A DNA stretch of 64,000 nt from NCBI GenBank assembly GCA_932521035.1, contig OW051492.1, positions 868,001 to 932,000 on the forward strand. Direction: 5' to 3'. The notes under the pieces are model-generated. The model did no database searches. It saw only the letters and a list, made by a program, of their open reading frames with translations, and was not told the DNA's origin. Origin of the DNA: Oscheius dolichura (Eukaryota > Nematoda > Chromadorea > Rhabditida > Rhabditidae). How positions within the stretch are numbered: position 1 is the stretch's first letter; every line of letters begins with the position of its first letter. This document shows, piece after piece, positions 55,964-64,000 of the stretch. Both the position numbers and the translations under genes were made by a program.

Positions 55964-58382
55964 ATGTATCAGGTGAGGCATTTTATGAAAATAGAAGAAA
56001 AACGGATAGAAAACCTCATAAAATTGGAGAAAATGGGCAATTTCCCTTGAAACCTCCGAAATTTGACCCGGGGATCACGATCCGCTGCACCCGTAAAGTC
56101 TCGGCAGCTCCGCGCTATGTTCCCAAAGGCGCGTTTTCTTCAGTCCAGCGAGCTGCCGAGATTTTACGGGTGTGGGCACGCGCTCCCAAATCGCGGGCGT
56201 CTAGGATAAAATTCTTCATTTTTCTCGCTTTCTCATTGGATTTTCGAACTTTGAGGCCTTGTTTTTGATATTTTCCGTGTCCCAAGACCGTGACGAAAAG
56301 TCCAGTGAAGTGTACCAGTGAAATCAAAAAAAGTACACTTTGGATTCTACCGCCGCTTGTCCTTGTCCTTCTTGGCAGTCTCTACATTGTGCACTCTCTT
56401 GTTTTCCCTCTTCCTCCTCCTCTTTTCTTATCGCCTCCAACAAAAAGTTGACAACTTTATCACTCAATATCACTCCTCCTGTTTCGCGCCAAGAATTCCT
56501 GTCTACCTTCTCTCTCTCTCTACAGAAAAATGGTAATCTGTTTTTTTTAAAGTACAATAATCCGGGTGGCCTAGTGAACAAGCTTTTACCATATTATAGA
56601 GAGACATATTACCTCACCCTCTTGAAGATCAATGTGCCTCTACCAAATGGTAGAGACACCAAAACTTTCACTTTGTGCGCACCGCGTAGCCGGATTGGCC
56701 TAGTGGATAAGGCGTCTGACTTCTAATCAGAAGATCGCCGGTTCGACCCCGGCATTCGGCTAACGATTTTTGCTTTTTTCCCTCGGTCAAGACAAGTCAA
56801 TTACAGTACTTTTCGCAGCTTTTTCATCCGTTTTTTCCTACAAAATCCCTCTAAAACCTCTCCTTTTCCTCCTGATTTATCTTTTTCTGAATGGAGAGCC
56901 AAGAAATAGGGGAAATTTGAAAATTCCTGGAGAAACTGCGCCCTACAGTACTGTTCGCCTTTCTTTGTGTTCAAATCGCCTTTCCCTCCAATTTTTAATT
57001 CTCCTGTATTCAATCATTGAGCTACCGTAGTCTAGTCTCTTCCCGCTCGCTCTCTTTCCAAAGAGTAGAGCCTATTTTGGTCTGATTGTTCCCTTATCGT
57101 ACGTGTTTGTCCTCTCGGCGGGGCCATGTGCCTACTTTGCCACTTGCCAGCTGTATTTATTAGCTTTTCTTCCAATTCTAACAACAGTAACCCAAAAAAT
57201 AATATTTTCTAATTACAGTAACCACTAATAATTCAAATTCAGGCTATGCAATCCTGTTCCCGCGCTTTCAACTTCGTAATTCTTGGAGATGTGGGCAAGT
57301 CGAATTTTAGGAGAAAATTCACCGACGGCCATTATAATCTGGAGAATCCTGTTAAATTAGGTACGATAGAATTTTTAAAGGACTAAATGGAATATAATCG
57401 CTTTAGGACTCGAATACGGAACGAGGAAGACGTCGATTGCGGGGGAGCCCATCCTGATTACTCTTTGGGAGCCGGCTAGCCTCGCCTCTTTCCGTTCCCT
57501 GACCAAAAATTATTATCAGGGAGCAACGGCAGCTTTCCTCATCTACGATGTGACAAAGTAAGGCAATTTTTAGAGAATTTGAAGCAAGAAAATGGAGAAA
57601 ACAGGGTGAAATTGCCCAGAATGGCTAAACGCGCGCCAGTAAACATGCCCCATCTGATTATCCCCAAAAATCGCTTTTTCACCACTTTCCTCCATTTTTC
57701 TTCCTTTTTGTGGCTCTAATATGTTCTCAACGATGTGAAAAATATTGGCAAAGGTAAAAAATAGAAGAAGCATGTGAAAATAATAGAAAAATTGACAAAA
57801 TTTAGTGTAATATCAATGGAGCAGTCTTACAACGGGGATTTTTCGATCGAAAATGAGGAAATATAGTGGTTTTTGGATTAGAAAACGATGTTTTACAAGC
57901 AGAAATTGAATAGAAAAATCAAATTTCAGCAGAGAAACCTTCGACAATCTGAAGGAATGGATAGAAGTCACGAAGTGGGCCTTTTCTCCTCTCGTCTACT
58001 TCTGCCTCCTGGCTACCAACACGTAATCAGCGTGTATCTGCCCAAATTCCTTGAAAATATTTCAGTGATCCAACAAAAGAAGTCGCCGTCACAACGGAAG
58101 AGGCAGAGAAATTCGCAAAAGCTCATACTCTGCGATTTGTTGACATTGGAAGGGCGGAAAAAGACGCCATTGATAAGGTTTGGAAAATACGAAGAGAAAA
58201 AAAAGAACAATTTCAGGTAGTCCTCGAAGCGGCGGAAGACCGCTGGAAGAGAATCCAAAACGGGGAAATTGATGAAACAGATCTGGTTTGATTCGTTGCT
58301 TGAAGAAAAATGAAGTTATTTCCAGGTAAACGGTGTCATCCGAGTTGAACCACGAACCAAAGGAATTGCTCGATGTTTCTGA
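55964..58382 (+). CDS. Degenerate Rab-like small GTPase
   Basis: Rab GTPases direct vesicle traffic. Exons 55964-55972 (MYQ), 57243-57360, 57407-57557, 57930-58022, 58066-58177, 58217-58285 and 58326-58382 give 202 aa. The Rab2/4/14-type frame is clear (FTDGHYN, LTKNYYQGATAAFLIYDVTK, RETFDNLKEWIE, VTTEEAEKFAKAHTLRFVDI). The P-loop reads ILGDVGKSNFRRKF, two residues short of GxxxxGKS. The DTAGQE switch II is EPASLA, so the catalytic Gln is Leu. NKxD is TNTD. The C-terminus ends ARCF with one Cys instead of a CC/CxC prenylation motif. All splice sites are intact, so it looks like an expressed pseudo-GTPase. Exon 1 follows a TTTTCAG acceptor. The 1.3-kb first intron contains a tRNA-Arg and a palindrome copy. 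Confidence 0.75.
56087..56173. repeat. 87-bp palindrome family, copy in Rab-like intron 1
   Basis: Arms are GCACCCGTAAAGTCTCGGC and GCCGAGATTTTACGGGTGT; the centre contains GCGCG. Confidence 0.7.
56689..56761 (+). tRNA. tRNA-Arg (anticodon TCT)
   Basis: A full cloverleaf can be drawn: acceptor GCCGGAT with ATTCGGC (one G-U), D stem GCCT with AGGC, anticodon stem TCTGA with TCAGA around loop CTTCTAA, variable AGATC, and T stem GCCGG with CCGGC around TTCGACC. The loop gives anticodon TCT, reading AGA. It is followed by ATTTTTGCTTTTTT, the same trailer as the degenerate elements. It lies in the first intron of the Rab-like gene, same strand. Confidence 0.85.
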
Positions 58383-59266
58383 AGCAATACGAAGAAAATC
58401 ATCAACGAAAAGGAGAATCTGAATAGAAAAAATGAGAATAAAAATATTATCATAAAAATATTGGGAGAAAATACAACAGTAATATGGGGCAGTAAAGATT
58501 TGCACCAAAAACAAAATGCGCGTGTAAGGATTTGCAAAAAAGGGTTTGCCGGTCAAGGGTTTGCAACAAAATTTTCTGCAATCACGTACTCTTTTTTACG
58601 CGGATTATCGCTTCCCGATTTTTCAGTGTGTCTTATAGTTTACTTGTGTTTTTATGTGATTTCCTTCTTCTACAGTTCCTTTTCTGGTATAATTATGCTG
58701 TATCATAACACTATCTTTCAGAACAAATGTATGTCACTACGATAGACAACCATATAATAAGAAAAATTAGAGAAAATAAGGATCTGTTTGAATTGGTAAA
58801 AGGTGCTCATTTTCCTTGTGAAATAACACAAATAACAATAAAATAAGAAAATTGGGCAGGAAATAACCTAGGTGTGCTTATATACCGAAACCATTTTCGG
58901 TATATGGTATACGCACTCCTCTCTCTCTCTCTGTTTCAAAGGAGGTTTTCGTCTTTTGCCGGGTACGACAGATTCCAAATTACGTTGTAAACCTCCTGCA
59001 CTGGTTTATTGTAGTTTTTTTGTTTCGAGTCAGCCAGATTTTGCATTTTTGAAGCAGTCTATCTGAATTATGGCATTTGTATGCTCTGCTTTTTAGTCTA
59101 ATCGTACATCACAACAAGAATATGGATATTACTAATGAACACAAGCGGGGAGAATCAATCAAATCATGTTTTGTCTCATTTCTTTACTATTTCTTTCATG
59201 TTTTCTTCTCGTACCGTTCTAATAGCATGTTTTTCAGTCGCTGCACTTCGTCTTCGTTCATTAGCA
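58383..59266. other. AT-rich spacer before the 59.3-kb gene
   Basis: No exon is supported. It is the likely 3' UTR of the Rab-like gene and the promoter of the next one; a CTCTCTCTCT tract lies near 58920. Confidence 0.5.
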
Positions 59267-60049
59267 ATGCCTTCCAAACCATACTGCAATCTATCGGATG
59301 GAGAAGGTATTATCATTTATTTGCTGTATTAACACCTCATTATTGCAGATAACATACTTGATGTAGAAAGATCACCTCGCCTTACCAAGAACAATGATGC
59401 TTCCACTACTGAGCTGAATATCCCGCCTGGCGTTACACTGGAAGATCATTTAGGTATGTTGTATTGAATTATAGTTTCAGTTATTTATGTTTTTTTTCAG
59501 CATTCAGCGCGTTCTGGGGTGCTGACTATGCTCAACACTTTGGGCAACTTACCGAAGAAGTATACAACAATATTGGTCAGTTCTTTCAATTGGCTGTATC
59601 ATAATAATTCATTTTTAGAGGAGCCCCAACCAGTGGAAATCTTGTGTGATCCATGTGATTGGATCAAAACAGCTGACGAAGAACTTGAATGGCTCCCCAA
59701 AGAGGAAACTTGGACTATTTCTCCAGAATGGCTTTGTAAAGTGGGATATTGGCTTGAAGCCCTCCCATCTGTTAGTTATTTCTTTGACTCTCTTTAAATT
59801 ATTAAGTTCAGACAGAAGAATGGGCTAGTGTAGATGAAGCGACTCCATATCCAGCATTCACAGAGATGTGTGAAATTGTTACGCTTGACACGGCAGGATT
59901 CTACCCCTTCTATGAGCCTACCTGCTTGGATATCAAGATTAGAAAGAGTACGTTTTTTTTCTTTGTGTAGCTTCAATTGTTTAGAGGGCCGCACGCAGAG
60001 CGACTATATGATGGACACTACTGTGGGCGCCATTGAGTCTTCCGCCTGA
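59267..60049 (+). CDS. Unrecognised acidic, Trp-rich 190-aa protein
   Basis: Six phase-consistent exons: 59267-59306, 59349-59453, 59501-59575, 59619-59770, 59812-59947, 59985-60049. The protein is acidic and rich in Trp and Glu (LEDHLAFSAFWGADYAQHFG, CDPCDWIKTADEELEWLPKE, TWTISPEWLCKVGYWLEALP, FYPFYEPTCLDIKI) and ends DTTVGAIESSA. No signal peptide or membrane segment is seen. A TTTTTCAG acceptor lies 29 bp before the ATG, suggesting trans-splicing. I do not recognise a family. It might be soluble and protein-binding; no function is proposed. Confidence 0.6.
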
Positions 60050-60464
60050 AAATGCCGTAACATCTTCTTCCAGATTGTAATATCGATTCACTTCTGTTTT
60101 ATTTATTTATTTAATTTTTCTATGTTTGAATGATCTTCTGTATGTATTACATCAATTAATTCCATATTTATATTCATGTTTTCTTTTCTGTGTCAGGGAG
60201 AAGGGGGTTTCTTGCGGTTTCTTCTAGTTTTTATCGTGTCTGCCTTCTCGTTTTCTTCTTGTGTAAAACGTAACGCTCGTTGGAAGTAGCTATTCTATGT
60301 TTTTCAAAAGAATACGCTTCGTATAGCGTTGCTGTTACATAGCGGATTTTTTTTCATTATATAAGTGCAACAAACAACTTGTTTGTGTTTCTGATTTCTT
60401 TATTATCACCGATCTGCTCATTATTCTTCTCGTATTTTTCATTTTTATTTTAGACACTCGTAAA
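60050..60464. other. Spacer between the 59.3-kb gene and ISG12-like copy C
   Basis: AT-rich, no exon seen; it carries the 3' UTR of the upstream gene and the likely promoter of copy C. A TTTTAG acceptor lies just upstream of the copy C start codon. Confidence 0.4.
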
Positions 60465-60839
60465 ATGGAATGGATCGCTGCTGGAGTTGTGGCTGCAGTT
60501 GCAGCATCACTTGCTATCCCCGCCGTTGTGACTGCCGTAGGATTTAAAGCTGGTGGTATCGTAGTCGGAAGCGCTGCAGCAAAAATGATGAGCTTAGGAG
60601 CCGGTAAGTTAGATAACCTTGCTATAATTCTAGCTATCTATTTTTACTGCTACATTTTAACTGGCCTGTTGATTTTAGGCGCTACTCCGGCTGTGGTCTC
60701 CGTCTGCCAATCCATTGGAGCAACCGGAGCAATTGCCACATCTACTAAGGTTGCTGTTGGAGCCGCTGTAACAGCTGTGGGCATCGCTTCAAAGAAGAAG
60801 CCGAAGAGGAACAACAAAAGGAGAAGAGGAAAAAAGTAA
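60465..60839 (+). CDS. ISG12/IFI6-27-like protein, copy C
   Basis: Two exons, 60465-60603 and 60679-60839, give 99 aa: MEWIAAGVVAAVAASLAIP, AVGFKAGGIVVGSAAAKMMS, LGAG, then VVSVCQSIGATGAIATSTKV and a strongly basic tail (KKKPKRNNKRRRGKK). The phase-1 intron falls in the GAG codon, the same place as in copies A, B and D, showing common descent. It lacks the acidic N-terminal extension of copies A and D. The arginine/lysine tail is unusual for the family and could be a topology or targeting signal. It lies about 200 bp upstream of copy D on the same strand. Confidence 0.8.
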   Translation: MEWIAAGVVAAVAASLAIPAVVTAVGFKAGGIVVGSAAAKMMSLGAGKLDNLAIILAIYFYCYILTGLLILGATPAVVSVCQSIGATGAIATSTKVAVGAAVTAVGIASKKKPKRNNKRRRGKK

Positions 60840-61034
60840 TTAATTTTTGATAGCTGTTTTCTTTTTTTTTGGAATGCCACTTTTTCTCACGCTGTTTTGG
60901 TTGATATAAAATACTGCTGCAGATATTCTACAGAATTTATAACATGACTTCAATAACAGTTGTTTCCTTTCTTATTTTGTTTTTTTTTGGCACTTGGCTT
61001 GCCACATTATCTTACTTTTTTAGAAATTCGTACA

Positions 61035-61485
61035 ATGGAAGAAGAACAGCGTAATCATGAAGAGGAAGCCGAAAGAAAAGAAGAAGAACGTCAACAAGAG
61101 GAAGCTAAGAAGAAATCTAAGGGATGGGTAAGTTCTTTATTTACAATCGATTTTTGTTATTATAGGGATTATTTGGCTGGATCACAGCCGGTGTAGCCGC
61201 TACCGTGGCCGCACCGATCGTCATTGTCGGTGGACTTGCCGCCGTTGGATTTACAGCTCCTGGAATAGTTGCTGGAAGTGCAGCTGCAAGTATGATGAGC
61301 TGGGGAGCTGGTAAGTGATATAAGGCAGTATTTCAGTTTTTTTTCGATTTTTCACAATACCTTTTTACGTTACAATTTCAGTTCCTGGTACTGTAGCAGT
61401 CTGCCAGTCGATTGGTGCCACCGTTACAGCGGCCGGTCTGGCTTCAGAGATTCTTAAACGTGACCCCGAAAAGGAGAAGAAGTGA
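61035..61485 (+). CDS. ISG12/IFI6-27-like protein, copy D
   Basis: Three exons, 61035-61127, 61166-61310 and 61382-61485, give 113 aa. The N-terminus is a charged helix (MEEEQRNHEEEAERKEEERQ), then a hydrophobic hairpin (GLFGWITAGVAATVAAPIVI, VGFTAPGIVAGSAAASMMSW), then VAVCQSIGATVTAAGLASEI and KEKK at the end. A 38-bp intron separates the charged exon from the membrane exon, as in copies A and B, and the second intron is at the conserved GAG site. Charged N-terminus plus hairpin suggests peripheral exposure on an organelle membrane; this is inference. Confidence 0.8.
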
Positions 61486-62228
61486 TCAATTTGCAATATT
61501 TCTTTTTCTTATATTGTGCATATATTATACATTTCGCACGTTTTTTTTCTGTTCTTATTTGATATAAAATATCACTACTTCAAAAGTTTTCGAAGAAATT
61601 AAGAGCCTATATGAGCTTCTTTCATTTCATTACCGCAGAATTTCTTGCTGAAAAGTGGACTTAACAATCGGAGGACTGCTCTGGAGGGCGTGATATCCCA
61701 TGAAAGCCAGGGGAAATGGACAGAGACATAGAATAGATAAACAAAAAAAAACATAATGCCTTCTTTTGTAATTTCGGGTTGTTTTAACAATTAAAATTGT
61801 GGTTTCGGCTCTTTTATCTTTTTCTGGCTGACGTCTTCTGCCATTGTCCCCACGTCCGCCGGTCACTCTCACCGCGCCGCCTTGATCCAGCTTCGATCTC
61901 GTCATCGATTGTCCACACGCTCTTTTCTCTCGGCTACTCGAGTCCGGTTTGCCCGTTGAGGTTTTGACTGGACTGTGAAAGCGGGCGGTGTTTCTCTTTC
62001 GGGCAGGTGATTTGCATATCCACCCAGTTTTCAGCCAGAGGTTTCATTCTCGTTGTTCAGTGGTTAGCATCTGCCAGTCAAAATTCTCGCTCCCTCATCT
62101 TCTCCACTTTTTTCCTCCTCCTTCAAAATACAATAGCCTACCAGCCTTGACCGGACACACACAGAGACGTAAAAAAGATTGCGCTAATCGGCTGGCGCAT
62201 AACAAGTGAGGACTGAGGAGAGAAGAAT

Positions 62229-62312
62229 TGCAAAAAGAAGATGACCAGTGACGGGGTCGAACTTTCGAGCTTTTACTTGAAAGGCGGGCGCTTTATCCAC
62301 TGCGCCATGGGA
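62229..62312 (-). repeat. tRNA-like (SINE-like) element, minus strand
   Basis: Minus-strand CATGGCGCAGTGGATAAAGC and AAGTTCGACCCCGTCAC are followed by CTTCTTTTTGCAATT. Confidence 0.5.
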
Positions 62313-63609
62313 AAGAGTGGGGTTGGAGAGGATATTCAGCATGGAGAAACAACTTTCTGAGGTTCTACTAGGAGTACTGACAATTCGTTTTTCTTTTTCT
62401 CCCAGTCTGTTCTGTTCCCTTGTGTATGTCCTCGGTTGACCCAAATCGTGTCGAAGGCCAAGGCCGTGTTCAACGCTGCTGCTGCCGCCAGCCGCCGACC
62501 CCCCGCAGGACCATCCTCCCCGCCGGCGACGGGTAGATAGAGAAACCTCTTTCTCTCTGTCTCACCTCCGCTTTCAACCACCCTAAAATACTATCACTTT
62601 CACCCCTTATTAAAATTGAAATTAATTTCACTTTTTTCTATTAATTTTTTACAATAATTTGGCTTACTTTTTTTGATTTCTCATTTGGCGCAATTTTTCA
62701 ATTATTCAAATTTTGTTCTGAAAATAACCAATTCCATTTGTACTCATTTTTCTTCATTTTTTACATTTTCTAAACACTTTTTTCTTCTGAAAATGTTATT
62801 TACTACAGTATAAAGAATATTTTATTATATTTTAATGGTTTTTACTTTCCCGAAGCCCGCGGCAATGAAAAAACAGATGAAAAGTAAAAGATTGGCATCT
62901 CTTCTCCCGTCTCCTACAAACTTTCATTCAAAAACTACCGTAATCCTCTTTCCCTTCCCTTCCTTTCCACTTGAACAAGAAGAATAACCTTCAAAGGGCA
63001 AATCTTAAACCACACCATACCCAATTTTAGTCTCGGCCGCGTCCAGGGAGACTACTCTTGCGGGAGGAGAGTGGTGGCAGCGCCGCTCTGGCTCTCCTCT
63101 TCTTCTTTTTTCTATTTTCATTATTTTATAAACTGCTTCTTCTAATTCTAGACAAAGATAAGAGTAACTTCTGCCTACTAAAAGTTGGATTTCTTCCATT
63201 TTTCGCTTTAAAACCACAAATATGGTAGAATTTAGCCGAGAAGAGGGTAGTCTCTATAATTCGGGCCGTTCTCTTCCTCCCTTGGCCAAAAATTGAAAAG
63301 ATTTCTTGTTTTATTATTAGAAAACATCATTCTGCTCCTAAAGAACAATAATTTCTTCCTAATGGAACCATAAATACTCCAAAAAAGAGCCTTGAAGACA
63401 GAAGAATAGGTGAAATTCGGAATTCTTCTCGTTTTTAGTCTCCATTCCCTAAATTCTCCCAATTTTGACTGAAAATCAAAGTGTATTCCTCTTTTCTACA
63501 GTAAGATCTCTCTGGTTATCCCTTCAGGACTATAATTACTGTATAATCACTTTCTAGAAAGGGTTGGGAAGGAGGAGAAGGTGCTGTTCTCTTCTTCCTT
63601 TCATAGTAG

Positions 63610-63629
63610 CCCCCCCCCCCCCCCCCCCC
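63610..63629 (+). repeat. Poly-C tract of about 18
   Basis: A second long C run in the pyrimidine-rich right end, followed by AAGAAGATAAAAG. Confidence 0.9.
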
Positions 63630-64000
63630 AAGAAGATAAAAGTTCTCTCCCCTTTATCTATTTATCCTGTGTCACCTTCTCCCCTTAACTTTCTCTCGTC
63701 TTCTATCTATCTCTCCCCCCTTTAATATCCTCTCACTATCCTCCCGTAATATTGATAGCCGCCGTCGTATCTTTCTCTTCCTTTCCCGGCGGGGAGATCT
63801 CCCCATTTTCCCTTCTCTTACGTAAGACAAGCTCGATTTCTATCCGGGATTTATTTATATTTTTTTTGTTTTGAACACATGGGAATGAATGGGTTTAAGA
63901 ACTATCTCCCTATTAATTATATCCCTTCTACCAATTGTTGCCCCCAGTCGCCGCTCTCTCCCTTGGCGCTCTCTTCCGGCGATGTCCTTGCACTCTCGCC

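Larger units (their letters stand above)
61486..64000. other. Right end of the window, no supported gene
   Basis: One minus-strand tRNA-like element, a degraded tRNA-like piece near 62047-62100 and a poly-C tract lie here. ORFs of 60-90 codons occur but none has splice sites or composition typical of exons. From about 62.6 kb the sequence alternates between AT-rich and CT-rich tracts. It may be a promoter or intron of a gene outside the window. Confidence 0.45.

Noticed and set aside
62047..62100. tRNA gene
   Set aside because: A TGGTTAGCATC A-box-like piece is present, but the stems do not pair and no B-box is seen.

Overview
This is eukaryotic nuclear DNA, and the gene content points to a nematode, probably a rhabditid-type chromadorean. 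The exons read as a Trio-family RhoGEF with the UNC-73 Ig/FnIII tail, a SOL-2/Neto-like CUB protein, an HMP-2-like beta-catenin and a buttonhead/SP zinc-finger factor. Introns end in TTTCAG or a close variant, many are only 37-50 bp, and several start codons lie just downstream of a TTTCAG that has no upstream exon, as expected for spliced-leader trans-splicing. The species cannot be told from the sequence alone. Exon structures were assembled by eye and checked by reading-phase arithmetic; no search was run.

Layout. (1) About 1-30 kb is dominated by one gene, the 3' part of an unc-73/Trio orthologue on the + strand: linker, SH3, low-complexity linker, DH2, PH2, a probable second SH3, Ig, FnIII. 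Its first half is split by 1-5 kb introns full of short repeats. (2) 30.4-33.2 kb holds a minus-strand CUB-CUB-LDLa-TM protein (SOL-2/Neto-like) with a single-exon LEA-like gene nested in an intron on the + strand. (3) 35.5-40.1 kb holds a minus-strand UTP4/cirhin gene of 14 exons with two + strand genes nested in its introns, plus a possible small gene close behind it. (4) 40.6-48.7 kb is gene dense: HMP-2-like beta-catenin, ARMC1, a HINT-type HIT protein, two ISG12-like genes (one with an in-frame stop) and an eIF5A-like protein that lacks the hypusine loop. (5) 50.3-55 kb holds a buttonhead/SP factor with only one visible zinc finger and a coiled-coil protein. (6) 55.9-61.5 kb holds a degenerate Rab-like protein, an unrecognised protein and two more ISG12-like genes. 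(7) 61.5-64 kb is AT-rich or pyrimidine-rich with no supported gene.

The least explained part is the repeat layer. It has a 15-mer (CTGTCTAACTGTGGC) in dozens of copies on both strands, confined to the first 24 kb and to one SP-gene intron; a family of about 87-bp palindromes with ends GCACCCGTAAAATCTCGGC; a family of about 165-bp inverted repeats; a 0.4-kb inverted repeat; and a set of tRNA-like elements sharing a TTTTTGCTTTT trailer with the one intact tRNA gene (Arg-TCT). The most notable proteins are diverged members of conserved families that have lost the key catalytic or modified residues: the eIF5A-like, Rab-like and SP-like genes.
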